A DNA stretch of 64,000 nt. Source: Pseudomonadota bacterium (GTDB lineage: Bacteria > Myxococcota > Myxococcia > Myxococcales > Myxococcaceae). This document shows positions 1 to 7,994 of the stretch, one piece after another. Every line of letters begins with the position of its first letter. Positions within the stretch are counted from its first letter, which is position 1. The notes below the pieces were generated by a model, which searched no databases, was not told the DNA's origin, and worked only from the letters and a program-made list of their open reading frames with translations. The position numbers and the translations under genes were made by a program. The stretch lies in NCBI GenBank assembly GCA_023423535.1, contig JAFAFL010000002.1, positions 1-64,000 on the forward strand, given 5' to 3'.

Positions 1-1559
1 GGCGTGGGCGCAGGCGCGGGCGCGGACACCGGCGACACCGTGGGCACCTGAGGGGCCGGCGGGGGAACGGCCGGGACACTCGGCAGCGGCGGGCGCGCGA
101 GCGCAGGCGACCAGCTGAGGCCGGTCAGCGGCGCGTGGGCCTCCTCCTCCTTCGACCAGTCGGAGAGAAAGCGCTGGCGCGCGAGCTCCATCGCGCGGCG
201 CTCGGCCGCGGCATCTGGCAGGGCAGCCGGCCCGGGCACGTCTTCGGTGCCGGTGGCCCCACGAGCGACCTCGGCCTCATTCGAGTTCGAGTTCGCCGCG
301 ACGTCCGCAATCGACGCCGACGCCGACGCGGACGCTGAAGCGGGCTCATCCGCGGGAACGCCGCGCGGCCGGGGCGAGAACACGATCACGTTGGCGGGCT
401 GCGCGGGACGTCCGTCCGCCGCTTCGGCGGAGGCCGCGTCCGGCGAAGAGGCTTCGGCAGAAGACTCCACCGGCACCGAGCGCAGCGAAGGCCCCGGCTC
501 GTCGAGCGCGTGCTCCTCCAGCCCCACGTCCGCGTCCGCCTCGTCGCCGTGCAGCGTGCCCTGCAGCCACTCCTCGATGCGCGGCTTGCGCGCAGGCAGC
601 GCGCCCTCGTGCGCCGGCGCTCCCAGCTCGCGGATGAGGCCCTCGAAGTAGAGCTTGCTGATGATCCCCAGCGCGCTGAGGTCCTCGAAGTCCGAGTCGT
701 CCACCACGCGCGACAGCGACCGCTTCCCGTCGAAGAGCCGGAGCAGCCCGTTCACCTCGTCGGGGATCTCGGAGAGGCGTTCGGCGAGCAGCCGGTAGTC
801 GATCTCGAAGATGCTCTCCAGCGCCGGCAGCTGCTCGAGCATGCGGCTCCACTCGTCGAGCCTGCGCATGCCCTCCATCAGCAGGCCCTGGGTGGAGACC
901 TCGATGCGGTCCGGGCGCTCCACCGCGCCGAACTTCACCTCGAACTCGCCCTCCGCGAACGTCAGCATCCGGTAGAGCGCGAGCTCTCCCACGAGCCTTC
1001 CCAGCTCCGCGTCCACCACGCGCCCGTCGCGGAACCAGACGGTGCCGCTGCGCTCGCCCTCGGTCAAAAGCAGCGAGCCCGTCTTGCGGCCGAACTCGAA
1101 GGTCTGGACGAGATCCACCACGCCCATGTCCGCGATGCTTCCCGCGAACCCGTTCTTCGTCTCGCGGCGCTCCGCCCTGTCCCGCTCTGCCTTCTGGAGG
1201 ATCATCCGGACGCGGGTGACGACCTCTTTGATGTAGATGGGCTTGGTCAGGTAGTCGTCCCCGCCCAGCTCCAGCCCTCGCACCTTTGCCTCCACCGACT
1301 TCTGGCTGGTGAGGAAGACGAAGGGGATGCCGCGGAAGCGCTCGTCGGCCTTCAGCGTCTGGCACAGCTCGAACCCATCCAGCTCCGGCAGCCGCGTGTC
1401 GGAGAGCACCAGATCGGGCGGGCTGATCTGGACCTTCTCCAATGCGTCGCGTCCGTCCGCCGCGGTGGTCACGGAGAAGCCGGCCTTCTTCAGGCTGACC
1501 TCCATCACCCGCAGGCTCTTGGGATCGGAGTCGACGAGGAGCAGATGCTGCTTGGCCAC
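1..1559 (-). CDS. Response regulator with DUF4388 domain (3' end cut by window edge)
   Basis: An N-terminal receiver domain (about residues 1-120) has the acidic pair D10/D12, the phospho-acceptor D54 in the LVLSD context and the conserved Lys in the YLTKP motif. A DUF4388 domain follows (about 125-240), with the typical GSLLL and GTVWFRDGRVVDAELG pieces. The C-terminal part becomes rich in Ala, Asp and Pro and runs off the left edge still open, so at least 519 residues are present. The start is GTG at 1559; I see no better ATG. No DNA-binding output domain is visible in the part present, so it probably works by protein interaction, as other myxobacterial receiver-DUF4388 proteins are assumed to do. 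It is divergent from the PilZ gene. Function beyond signalling is not known. Confidence 0.85.
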   Translation of the reverse strand, partial: MAKQHLLLVDSDPKSLRVMEVSLKKAGFSVTTAADGRDALEKVQISPPDLVLSDTRLPELDGFELCQTLKADERFRGIPFVFLTSQKSVEAKVRGLELGGDDYLTKPIYIKEVVTRVRMILQKAERDRAERRETKNGFAGSIADMGVVDLVQTFEFGRKTGSLLLTEGERSGTVWFRDGRVVDAELGRLVGELALYRMLTFAEGEFEVKFGAVERPDRIEVSTQGLLMEGMRRLDEWSRMLEQLPALESIFEIDYRLLAERLSEIPDEVNGLLRLFDGKRSLSRVVDDSDFEDLSALGIISKLYFEGLIRELGAPAHEGALPARKPRIEEWLQGTLHGDEADADVGLEEHALDEPGPSLRSVPVESSAEASSPDAASAEAADGRPAQPANVIVFSPRPRGVPADEPASASASASASIADVAANSNSNEAEVARGATGTEDVPGPAALPDAAAERRAMELARQRFLSDWSKEEEAHAPLTGLSWSPALARPPLPSVPAVPPPAPQVPTVSPVSAPAPAPT

Positions 1560-1708
1560 GATGCGCGCCTTTCGGTGAGGGCCGCGATGATCGGCCTCGT
1601 GCGCCGGAAGTGTCAATGTTTCGGGGCGGGTGCGCCGCCTTCGCAGCAAAGAGCGCAATTCGCGCGCGCGCCCGCCTGCTTGACGCCTTTCCTTCCGGCC
1701 GAGGCAGA

Positions 1709-2056
1709 ATGCCCCGCATGAGCGAGAACATGCGCCGGCACCCGCGCCGCGCCATCGGGGTGGACTTCCGGGCGCGAGACCTCCAGGGCGCAGGCCAGCT
1801 CCTCTTCGAGGCGGTGGACGTCTCCGCGGGCGGCGCGTTCCTCCGCAGCGACCTGCTTCTCGAAGAGGGCGAGCCGCTGGTGCTCGAGTTCCGCGTCCCC
1901 GGCGTCCCGCGCCTGATCCGAGCGCAGGGCCGCATCGCGTGGGTGCGCCGATTTCCCGCCGCCGGCGAGCCGGGTGGGATGGGCGTGCAGTTCCTCCAGC
2001 TCGCGGACGACGACCGGCGGCTCTTGAGCGACTTCCTCGGCGGCGGCGCTACTTGA
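1709..2056 (+). CDS. PilZ domain protein (putative c-di-GMP receptor)
   Basis: A protein of about 115 residues made almost entirely of a PilZ domain. The N-terminus carries the RRHPRR motif (PilZ RxxxR type), followed by the VDVSAGGAF loop (D-x-S-x-x-G type) and a closing MGVQF strand. Both halves of the c-di-GMP-binding signature are therefore present, and binding is likely but unproved. ATG 1709 is chosen because a GAGG lies 4 nt upstream; ATG 1718 is an alternative that loses three residues. The 3' end overlaps the tail of the convergent DnaJ-TPR gene by 8 bp. Stand-alone PilZ proteins of this type are common in myxobacteria, where they act on motility or polysaccharide targets. Confidence 0.85.
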   Translation: MPRMSENMRRHPRRAIGVDFRARDLQGAGQLLFEAVDVSAGGAFLRSDLLLEEGEPLVLEFRVPGVPRLIRAQGRIAWVRRFPAAGEPGGMGVQFLQLADDDRRLLSDFLGGGAT

Positions 2057-3809
2057 AGAGGCCCTTCTTCGGCGGGTCCCTTCGCTTGCGCAGCTCGATC
2101 AGACGCAGCTCCTGGTTCGCCTCGAGGTGCCGCGGGTTCGCGCGCACGGCCTCGCGGAAGTGCCGCTCCGCCGCCGGCTGATCGCCCTCCACCCGCGCGA
2201 TGACGCCGAGCTGGTAGTGCGCGCGGTCGCAGCCGGGGTTCACCTTCAGCGCGTCCACCATCAGCTGCTTTGCCCGCGGCACGTCACTTCGCCGCGTGGG
2301 GTCCATGTAGATCGCCCAGCCGCGCGCCGCGAGGTACTCCGCCTTGCCGTCGAGCTGGTAGGCCCGCGCGAACGCGTCCTCCGCGGCGACGAACTCGCGC
2401 TTGCGCAGCAGCAGCTCGCCCTTGCGGAACTCCTCCGCCGCACGCCCCGCGCCCTTCGCCTCGATCGCCGCCTGCGAGGGCTGCTCCGCCTCCAGCGTGA
2501 GCAGGTAGTCCCGCCTGCGCGCGTCGTCGTAGAGCCACTCGTAGGCCTCGCGGATCGCGTCGAACACCGCGGCCATCTTCGCCGAGAGGTGCTTGAGCCC
2601 CGCCGGCAGCCGGTCCGGGTGGAAGAGCTTTGCCTGCGCGAGGAACGCCGCCTTCACCGCGTCCCGGTTCGCGTCCCGCGCGACCTCCAGCACCGCGAAG
2701 AAGTCCCGCTTGCCGCCGAGCGTCGCGTGCTTTGCCTCGATGAGCCGCGCGAGTCCGATCTCGTCCGCGGTGGCCGTCTCCGGAAGACTGGCGGAAGCGT
2801 CGCCCGGCCCCGCCGGATCCACCGCCACCGCGCCCTGCAGCGCCGACGGACGTGGCAGGGTCCCGAGGTTCTCCATCCCCCTCAGCAGCAGACGCTGGCG
2901 ACGAAGGCGCGCCTCCTCCGCCGGATTCGACGTCCTCTGCGGCGGGGGCGGCGGGGCGATCACCTGCGGGGCCGGCACGGGTGCGGGCGAGATGAGCACC
3001 GGATCCACGAGCTGCGGCGGAAGCTCCGGCTCCGCGCCCTCCAGCAGCGCGCCCCAGGAGTCGTCCTCGTCCGCGTTCACGACGACCACAGGGACAACGG
3101 GGGCCACGGCGGGCTCCGGCGCCGCCTCGAGGATGATCACCGGCTCGATCGACGGTGGCACGAACGGCGGCGCGGGCTCCGGCTCGGGCTCCGCGGTCAG
3201 CACCGGCAGCGCGTCCTCGGCGGCGGGCTCGGCAAAGGGCTCGGCATCAGACTCGGACGGCTTTTCATCGGGCGGCAACACGCCCGCGCGCCGGAGCGCC
3301 TCGTTGATCTCCCGCGCCAGCGCCTCCTGCGCACGCTTCTGAGCGGCATCCATGACGACTGCGTCCTCCTCGAGTCCTTCACCCGTCAGCTCCGCGAGCG
3401 CGCGCAGCACCTGCGCCCCTTCCAACCGGAAGCGCGCCTCCACCCTTCCAACCTCGAAGGCAACCTCCCCGCCCTCCGCGGCCACCGCGTCCAGCCGCCG
3501 CAAGGTCGCCGCCACCTGCGCGAGCCTCACCGCGTCCTGCGTCAGCCCGGCGTCGTCGAGGAAGTCCTCGTCCGTCTCCGCCGCCGCCCCGCGCGCCCAC
3601 AGCGCATCGAGCGTCTTCAGCGTCAGCTGTCCCTGCCGCAGGAGCCCCTGCACCGCCGTCTGGTGCCCCGCGTGCAGCGCCGCGCCCACCACCGCGCCCC
3701 CCTCGACCGAGAGGGACGAGGTCCGCCCACCCGCGCTGACGCTCACCGTGCCGGTGGACTGCTCCTGAAAGGCCCGAAGGAGGGCGCGCGAGACGGGGCG
3801 GTGCGACAT
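2049..3809 (-). CDS. DUF4388-DnaJ-TPR multidomain protein
   Basis: 586 residues. The first ~130 residues resemble DUF4388 (TGTVSVSAGGRTSSLSVEGG and similar). A Pro/Ala/Glu-rich linker follows (about 180-320). A J-domain is at about 345-420 with an intact HPD tripeptide in the context LFHPDRLP, and TPR-like helices fill about 440-560. The HPD motif predicts stimulation of a DnaK ATPase, but there is no Gly/Phe region or zinc finger, so this is a specialised J-protein rather than DnaJ itself. It is the second DUF4388 protein within 4 kb; the other is the response regulator at the left edge. The linker is low-complexity and probably disordered. The specific client or pathway cannot be told from sequence. 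Confidence 0.85.
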   Translation of the reverse strand: MSHRPVSRALLRAFQEQSTGTVSVSAGGRTSSLSVEGGAVVGAALHAGHQTAVQGLLRQGQLTLKTLDALWARGAAAETDEDFLDDAGLTQDAVRLAQVAATLRRLDAVAAEGGEVAFEVGRVEARFRLEGAQVLRALAELTGEGLEEDAVVMDAAQKRAQEALAREINEALRRAGVLPPDEKPSESDAEPFAEPAAEDALPVLTAEPEPEPAPPFVPPSIEPVIILEAAPEPAVAPVVPVVVVNADEDDSWGALLEGAEPELPPQLVDPVLISPAPVPAPQVIAPPPPPQRTSNPAEEARLRRQRLLLRGMENLGTLPRPSALQGAVAVDPAGPGDASASLPETATADEIGLARLIEAKHATLGGKRDFFAVLEVARDANRDAVKAAFLAQAKLFHPDRLPAGLKHLSAKMAAVFDAIREAYEWLYDDARRRDYLLTLEAEQPSQAAIEAKGAGRAAEEFRKGELLLRKREFVAAEDAFARAYQLDGKAEYLAARGWAIYMDPTRRSDVPRAKQLMVDALKVNPGCDRAHYQLGVIARVEGDQPAAERHFREAVRANPRHLEANQELRLIELRKRRDPPKKGLFK

Positions 3810-3821
3810 GGGCCGCGCACT

Positions 3822-4340
3822 CTACCGGGGCCCGCCTCCGCCCTCCACTGGCCCTCCCGGCGCTCGGGAGGCGAAGGAGAGCTGCCGGATGGCCTCGTAG
3901 GTCGCGATGCCCACCGCGGTGGAGAGGTTCAGGCTCCGTCGCTCGGGGAGCATGGGAATGCCGATGGGCCTGCCCGATCCCCCGCCGAGGATGCTCTGCG
4001 GCAGCCCGGTGGTCTCGGCGCCGAAGACGAGGTGGTCGCCCGGCGCGAAGGACACATCGTAGAGCGTCTCTTCGGTGCGCGCGGTGAAGAGGAAGCGGCG
4101 CGCCTGGGGATGGGCGGCGAGGTACGCGTCGTAGTCCGGGTAGAGGTTCACGAAGACCTTGTCCCAGTAGTCGAGCCCCGCGCGCTTGAGCTCCCGGTCG
4201 GCGATGGAGAAGCCCAGGGGCTCCACGAGGATGAGCCGCGCGCCGGTGACCGCGCAGAGCCTCGCGACGTTGCCGGTATTCGGCGGGATCTGCGGCGCGA
4301 CGAGGACGAGGTGCAGCGGCGGGACGATGGGCTCGAGCAT
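3822..4340 (-). CDS. trmL: tRNA (cytidine(34)-2'-O)-methyltransferase, TrmL/SpoU family
   Basis: 172 residues, close to the normal length for stand-alone TrmL (~155-170). The SPOUT motifs are clear: APQIPPNTGNVARLC near the N-terminus (motif 1, with the Asn and Arg of the active site), HLVFGAETTGLP (motif 2) and RSLNLSTAVGIATYEA (motif 3, the trefoil knot). TrmL methylates the ribose of the wobble base in leucine tRNAs using SAM. The C-terminal Gly/Pro-rich tail is extra. Its 3' end lies 12 bp from the start of the DnaJ-TPR gene, so the two may be co-transcribed. It is divergent from the DUF192 gene with only 17 bp between start codons. Confidence 0.9.
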   Translation of the reverse strand: MLEPIVPPLHLVLVAPQIPPNTGNVARLCAVTGARLILVEPLGFSIADRELKRAGLDYWDKVFVNLYPDYDAYLAAHPQARRFLFTARTEETLYDVSFAPGDHLVFGAETTGLPQSILGGGSGRPIGIPMLPERRSLNLSTAVGIATYEAIRQLSFASRAPGGPVEGGGGPR

Positions 4341-4357
4341 GGTGTAGCCTCTACGGC

Positions 4358-4732
4358 GTGCTGTTGCGCGTGACGAACCGGACCCGGAACCGGGTGCTCG
4401 GAGACAGGGTGGTCGAGGCGAAGCGGTTCTCCGAGCGCTTCGTGGGGCTCATGGGCCGGCGCGAGCTCCCCATGGGCGAAGGGCTTCTCATCCGGCCCTG
4501 CAACTCGGTCCACACCTTCTTCATGCGCATCCCCATCGACGTGGCGTTCCTCGACGAGGAGGCGCGCATCGTCCGGCTCTACCGGGCGCTGCCTCCCTGG
4601 CGGGCGACCTCCATATACTTCAAGGCCCGCTCGGTGCTGGAGCTGCCGGCAGGCGTGCTGGCAGGCAGCGGAACCGAAGAGGGCGACGCGCTCGCGTTCG
4701 AAGACGCCGCCGGGCGTGTGCTAGCGTCCTGA
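4358..4732 (+). CDS. DUF192 family protein
   Basis: 124 residues spanning a single DUF192 domain. Typical pieces are SERFVGLMGRREL, GEGLLIRPCNSVHTFFM (the conserved PCNSVHT/FFMR region) and the late LELPAG motif. Start is GTG. There is no signal peptide, so this copy should be cytoplasmic, whereas many family members are exported. The biochemical role of the family is not established. The gene lies 26 bp upstream of the PP2C phosphatase in the same direction and may share its promoter. Confidence concerns the family, not a function. Confidence 0.85.
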   Translation: MLLRVTNRTRNRVLGDRVVEAKRFSERFVGLMGRRELPMGEGLLIRPCNSVHTFFMRIPIDVAFLDEEARIVRLYRALPPWRATSIYFKARSVLELPAGVLAGSGTEEGDALAFEDAAGRVLAS

Positions 4733-4758
4733 CCCCAACCACGTTTCGGACCCCACGA

Positions 4759-5523
4759 ATGCGCATCGAGGTAGCGGGCAACACCCACGTCGGGATGAAG
4801 CGGAACCACAACGAGGACAACTTCCTCCTTTTGCCGGAGGAGCACCTGTTCATCGTTGCCGACGGCATGGGCGGACACTCGTCGGGTGAGATCGCCTCGC
4901 AGATCGCGGTGGAGGAGCTCGGCGAGTTCTTCCGCATGACGTCGCGGGACGGCGACTGCACGTGGCCCTTCAAGATGGACAAGGCGAAGAACTACGACGA
5001 GAACCGGCTCTCCACCGGCATCAAGCTCGCCAACGTCCGCATCTTCGAGAAGGCCGCGTCCGACCTGAAGTACCGCGGCATGGGCACGACGATCGTGTCC
5101 GTCTATTTCGGCAGCAACGCGGTCTATGCCGGGCACGTGGGCGACAGCCGCGTGTACTGCTTCCGCGCAGGCCAGCTGAAGCAGGTGACCGAGGACCACA
5201 GCCTCCTCAACGACTACCTCAAGGCGAAGAAGCTCTCGCCGGAGGAGATCGAGTCCTTCCCGCACAAGAACGTCATCGTCCGCGCGCTGGGCATGAAGGA
5301 GAACGTGCAGGTGGACGTGGTCCGGATCGACCCGCAGGAGGGCGACGTCTTCCTCCTCTGCAGCGACGGGCTCTCCGGCATGGTCAGCGACGCGCAGATG
5401 CAGGAGACGCTCGCGCGCACCGACGATCTGGACCGCGCGGTGAACATGCTCATCGATCAGGCCAACGCGGCGGGCGGGACGGACAACGTCACCTGCATCC
5501 TCGCGCGGTACGCCGGCGCCTAG
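4759..5523 (+). CDS. PP2C-type Ser/Thr protein phosphatase (PrpC/Stp1-like)
   Basis: 254 residues, full length for a bacterial stand-alone PP2C. All core motifs are present: the NEDNF motif near residue 18 (metal ligand Asp), VADGMGGH (M1/M2 metal Asp and Gly), GMGTTIV, HVGDSRVY, TEDHS, LLCSDGLSG and GGTDNVT. It should dephosphorylate pSer/pThr in a Mn/Mg-dependent way and is a natural partner for the Hanks-type kinases elsewhere in the window, though none is adjacent. There is no membrane segment. An intrinsic terminator follows directly, which ends the DUF192-phosphatase unit. Confidence 0.93.
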   Translation: MRIEVAGNTHVGMKRNHNEDNFLLLPEEHLFIVADGMGGHSSGEIASQIAVEELGEFFRMTSRDGDCTWPFKMDKAKNYDENRLSTGIKLANVRIFEKAASDLKYRGMGTTIVSVYFGSNAVYAGHVGDSRVYCFRAGQLKQVTEDHSLLNDYLKAKKLSPEEIESFPHKNVIVRALGMKENVQVDVVRIDPQEGDVFLLCSDGLSGMVSDAQMQETLARTDDLDRAVNMLIDQANAAGGTDNVTCILARYAGA

Positions 5524-5529
5524 TCTTTC

Positions 5530-5561
5530 GTGCGCGTCCGCTGCGGCGCGTCACGTTTTTT
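5530..5561 (+). terminator. Rho-independent terminator after the PP2C phosphatase gene
   Basis: A GC-rich hairpin starts 7 bp after the stop codon. Outer GTG/CAC, middle CGCG/CGCG and inner CCG/CGG pairs are separated by single T bulges around a CTG loop. Six T residues follow at 5556-5561. Confidence 0.6.
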
Positions 5562-5641
5562 GCGCGGCCTGACAGGCAACTCCCTTTCTCAGCTGCCGAG
5601 AATCACTCCGGGTCTCAGTCACACAGAGCGGAGGATTCCTG

Positions 5642-6394
5642 ATGTCGTCGTACACGATTCGCAGCGGGGACACGTTGAGCGGCATTGCCGCCCGGTATCG
5701 CACCACCGTCTCCGCGCTCGCGGCCGCCAACGGGATCCGCAACCCGAACCTCATCCGGGCCGGCGCCACGCTGCGCATCCCCGGCGCCTCCTCTCCCGCG
5801 CCGTCCGGCGGTGGTGGTGGCGGGACCTACACGGTGCGCTCGGGCGACACGCTCGGGGCCATCGCCGCGCGGTACCGGACGTCGGTCTCCACGCTGGCGT
5901 CGCTCAACGGCATCCGGAACGTGAACCTCATCCACGTGGGCCAGCGGTTGCGCCTGCCGGGCGGGTCGAACTCCCCTGCCCCGGTCGCGCCGTCGAATCC
6001 TTCGACCGGTGGCGTGCGCGGCAACGCGCGGCTGGCGGACGCGGCGCGGCGGGTGGCGCTGAGCATGGGCGGCTACCGCAGCCAGGGCTGGTGCGCGAAG
6101 GGCGTGAGCCAGGCCATCGTGAACACCTTCGGGATCAAGGTCTGGGGCAACGGCAACCAGATCGACAACAACCTCCCGCGGAACAAGTTCAAGCAGATCC
6201 ACATCCCGCTCTCGCAGGCGCTGAAGATCCCCGGGCTGGTGCTGACGTGGGAGTCCACCTCCAGCACGCTCGGCCGCAAGTACGGCCACACCGCGATCAC
6301 CGCGGGCGACGGGCGGACGTCGTACAGCGACTTCATCGACACGAACACCGCCGGGCCGGGCCGCAGCGGCCTGAAGATCTTCATGCCCCTCTAG
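5642..6394 (+). CDS. Double-LysM protein with CHAP/NlpC-like C-terminal domain
   Basis: 250 residues. Two LysM peptidoglycan-binding repeats (about 3-47 and 62-106, each opening with Y-T-[IV]-R-S-G-D-T-L) are joined by a Gly/Pro linker. The C-terminal ~120 residues contain C151 in GWCAKG and H216 in YGHTAIT, the order and context expected of a CHAP/NlpC-type cysteine peptidase or amidase; D231 or D233 could complete the site. There is no signal peptide or N-terminal membrane helix, so export by Sec is not evident. It could be an endolysin-like or specialised-secretion protein. The RBS GGAGG lies 7 nt upstream of ATG 5642. The catalytic assignment is inference from motif order. Confidence 0.75.
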   Translation: MSSYTIRSGDTLSGIAARYRTTVSALAAANGIRNPNLIRAGATLRIPGASSPAPSGGGGGGTYTVRSGDTLGAIAARYRTSVSTLASLNGIRNVNLIHVGQRLRLPGGSNSPAPVAPSNPSTGGVRGNARLADAARRVALSMGGYRSQGWCAKGVSQAIVNTFGIKVWGNGNQIDNNLPRNKFKQIHIPLSQALKIPGLVLTWESTSSTLGRKYGHTAITAGDGRTSYSDFIDTNTAGPGRSGLKIFMPL

Positions 6395-6463
6395 CGGCGC
6401 GCTGCCGCGTCAGGAGCGTGGCACCGCAAGTGCACCGTCCGCCCGGGCCACGGGGGTCGGACG

Positions 6464-7921
6464 ATGGAACTCTTCAAGTGGAACGACCGGTTCCTCACCG
6501 GAATCGGGAGCGTGGACGCCGAGCACCAGCGGCTCGTCTCGCTGCTCAACCGCGCCGCCGCCGCCGCAGAGGCCGGCGCCACGCGCGATCGGGCGGAGGT
6601 CGAGTCGCTCTTCGAGGAGCTCGTCGACTACGCGCGCACGCATTTCGCCAACGAAGAGCGGGTGATGCTCGAGGGCGGGTGCCTGCTCGAGCTGTGCATC
6701 CGTCACCGCGCCGAACACGCGACCTTTCTCGACCAGATCCACCTTTTGCGCAGCGCGAGCGAGAGCCCGGGCGGTTCGCAGGAGGGGCTCGTCGCGCTGC
6801 TGAGGTTTCTCTCCGGTTGGCTCGCCCACCACATCCTCGGGGCGGACCAGGCGATGGCGCGGCAGCTCCAGGCGATAAGGAAGGGGCGCCACCCAGAGGA
6901 CGTGGCGCAGGAGTTTCACGTGCCGGAGGCGGCGGCGACGACCGCGCTGCTCGACGGGCTGGGGAACGTGATGCGGCTGCTCGCCGAGCGCAACCGGGCA
7001 CTGGCGGAGGCGCAGGCCCGGCTGGAGGAGACGAACCGCGCGCTGGAGGAGCGGGTATCGGTGCGGACGCGGGAGCTGGAGGAGACGCACGACCGGCTGC
7101 TGCAGTCGGAGAAGCTCGCCTCGGTCGGGCTGCTCGCGGGCGGCGTGGCGCACGAGGTGAACAACCCGCTGGCCTCCACCACCTCCAACGTGGGGACGCT
7201 CGGTGGCTACCTGCGCGGCCTGCTCTCGCTGGTCGAAGCCTACGAGGCCGCCGAGGATCGCCTGCCGCAAGGGATGCGCGAGGCCCTGGCGCAGAAGAAG
7301 GCGGAGGTGGACCTCGCGGAGATCCGCGCCGACGCGCACGTGCTGGTGGCGGACACACGCGAGGGGCTGGGACGGATGGCGCGCATCGCCCACGACCTCA
7401 AGGCGTTCTCGCGGAACGCCGACGGCGAGTGGACGGTGAGCGACGTGCACGGCTGTCTCGAGGAGGGCCTGCGCTGGCGGATGCCCGACGTGCCCGAGAG
7501 CGTGGAGATCGTCCGGCGGTTCAGCGAGCTGCCCCCGGTCTCCTGCCTCTGCGCGCAGCTGGGCTTCGTCTTCGCCAGCCTCGTCGGCAATGCGGTGGAG
7601 GCCATCCCTCCGGGGACGCGCGGGCGGGTCACGCTGGAGAGCGGCCTGCAGGGTGAGGAGATCTGGGTGTCCGTCACCGACACCGGCGTGGGCATGAGTC
7701 CAGAGGTGCAGCGCCGGCTCTTCGAGCCCTTCTTCACCACGCGCGGCGTCGGCCGGGGGACGGGGCTCGGGCTCTCCGTCGCCTGGGGCATCGTCCAGAG
7801 CCACGGTGGGCGCATCGAGGTCACCAGCGCGCCCGGACAGGGCTCGTGCTTCCGGGTCTTCCTGCCGCTGCGGCGGGCGGAGAGCGGGCCGGAAGCGGCC
7901 CGGCGCGAGAGGACCGGTTGA
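6464..7921 (+). CDS. Bacteriohemerythrin-sensor histidine kinase fusion
   Basis: 485 residues. Residues 1-135 form a bacteriohemerythrin domain with all seven di-iron ligands in canonical order: H21, H60, E64, H81, H85, H123 and D128. A coiled coil (about 165-215) leads to a HisKA dimerisation domain with the phospho-acceptor H230 in GGVAHEVNNPL. The HATPase region has an N-box (NAVEA), a G1 box (DTGVGM), an F-box (FEPFFTT) and a G2 box (GTGLGLS). No membrane segment is present, so it is a soluble kinase. The hemerythrin domain predicts sensing of O2, NO or redox state. No response regulator gene is adjacent, so it is an orphan kinase; the partner may be encoded elsewhere. Confidence 0.92.
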   Translation: MELFKWNDRFLTGIGSVDAEHQRLVSLLNRAAAAAEAGATRDRAEVESLFEELVDYARTHFANEERVMLEGGCLLELCIRHRAEHATFLDQIHLLRSASESPGGSQEGLVALLRFLSGWLAHHILGADQAMARQLQAIRKGRHPEDVAQEFHVPEAAATTALLDGLGNVMRLLAERNRALAEAQARLEETNRALEERVSVRTRELEETHDRLLQSEKLASVGLLAGGVAHEVNNPLASTTSNVGTLGGYLRGLLSLVEAYEAAEDRLPQGMREALAQKKAEVDLAEIRADAHVLVADTREGLGRMARIAHDLKAFSRNADGEWTVSDVHGCLEEGLRWRMPDVPESVEIVRRFSELPPVSCLCAQLGFVFASLVGNAVEAIPPGTRGRVTLESGLQGEEIWVSVTDTGVGMSPEVQRRLFEPFFTTRGVGRGTGLGLSVAWGIVQSHGGRIEVTSAPGQGSCFRVFLPLRRAESGPEAARRERTG

Positions 7922-7994
7922 ACGTCAGGGCGCCCGCGCGGGATGTGCGCACTGGCGCGCAGACAATGCGCGGCAAAGGTCGGCCGGGAGGGCT

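Noticed and set aside
1680..1710. TTGACG and CAGAAT as a promoter for the PilZ gene
   Set aside because: The 19-bp spacing is poor and the -10 overlaps the chosen start codon, so it is not convincing.
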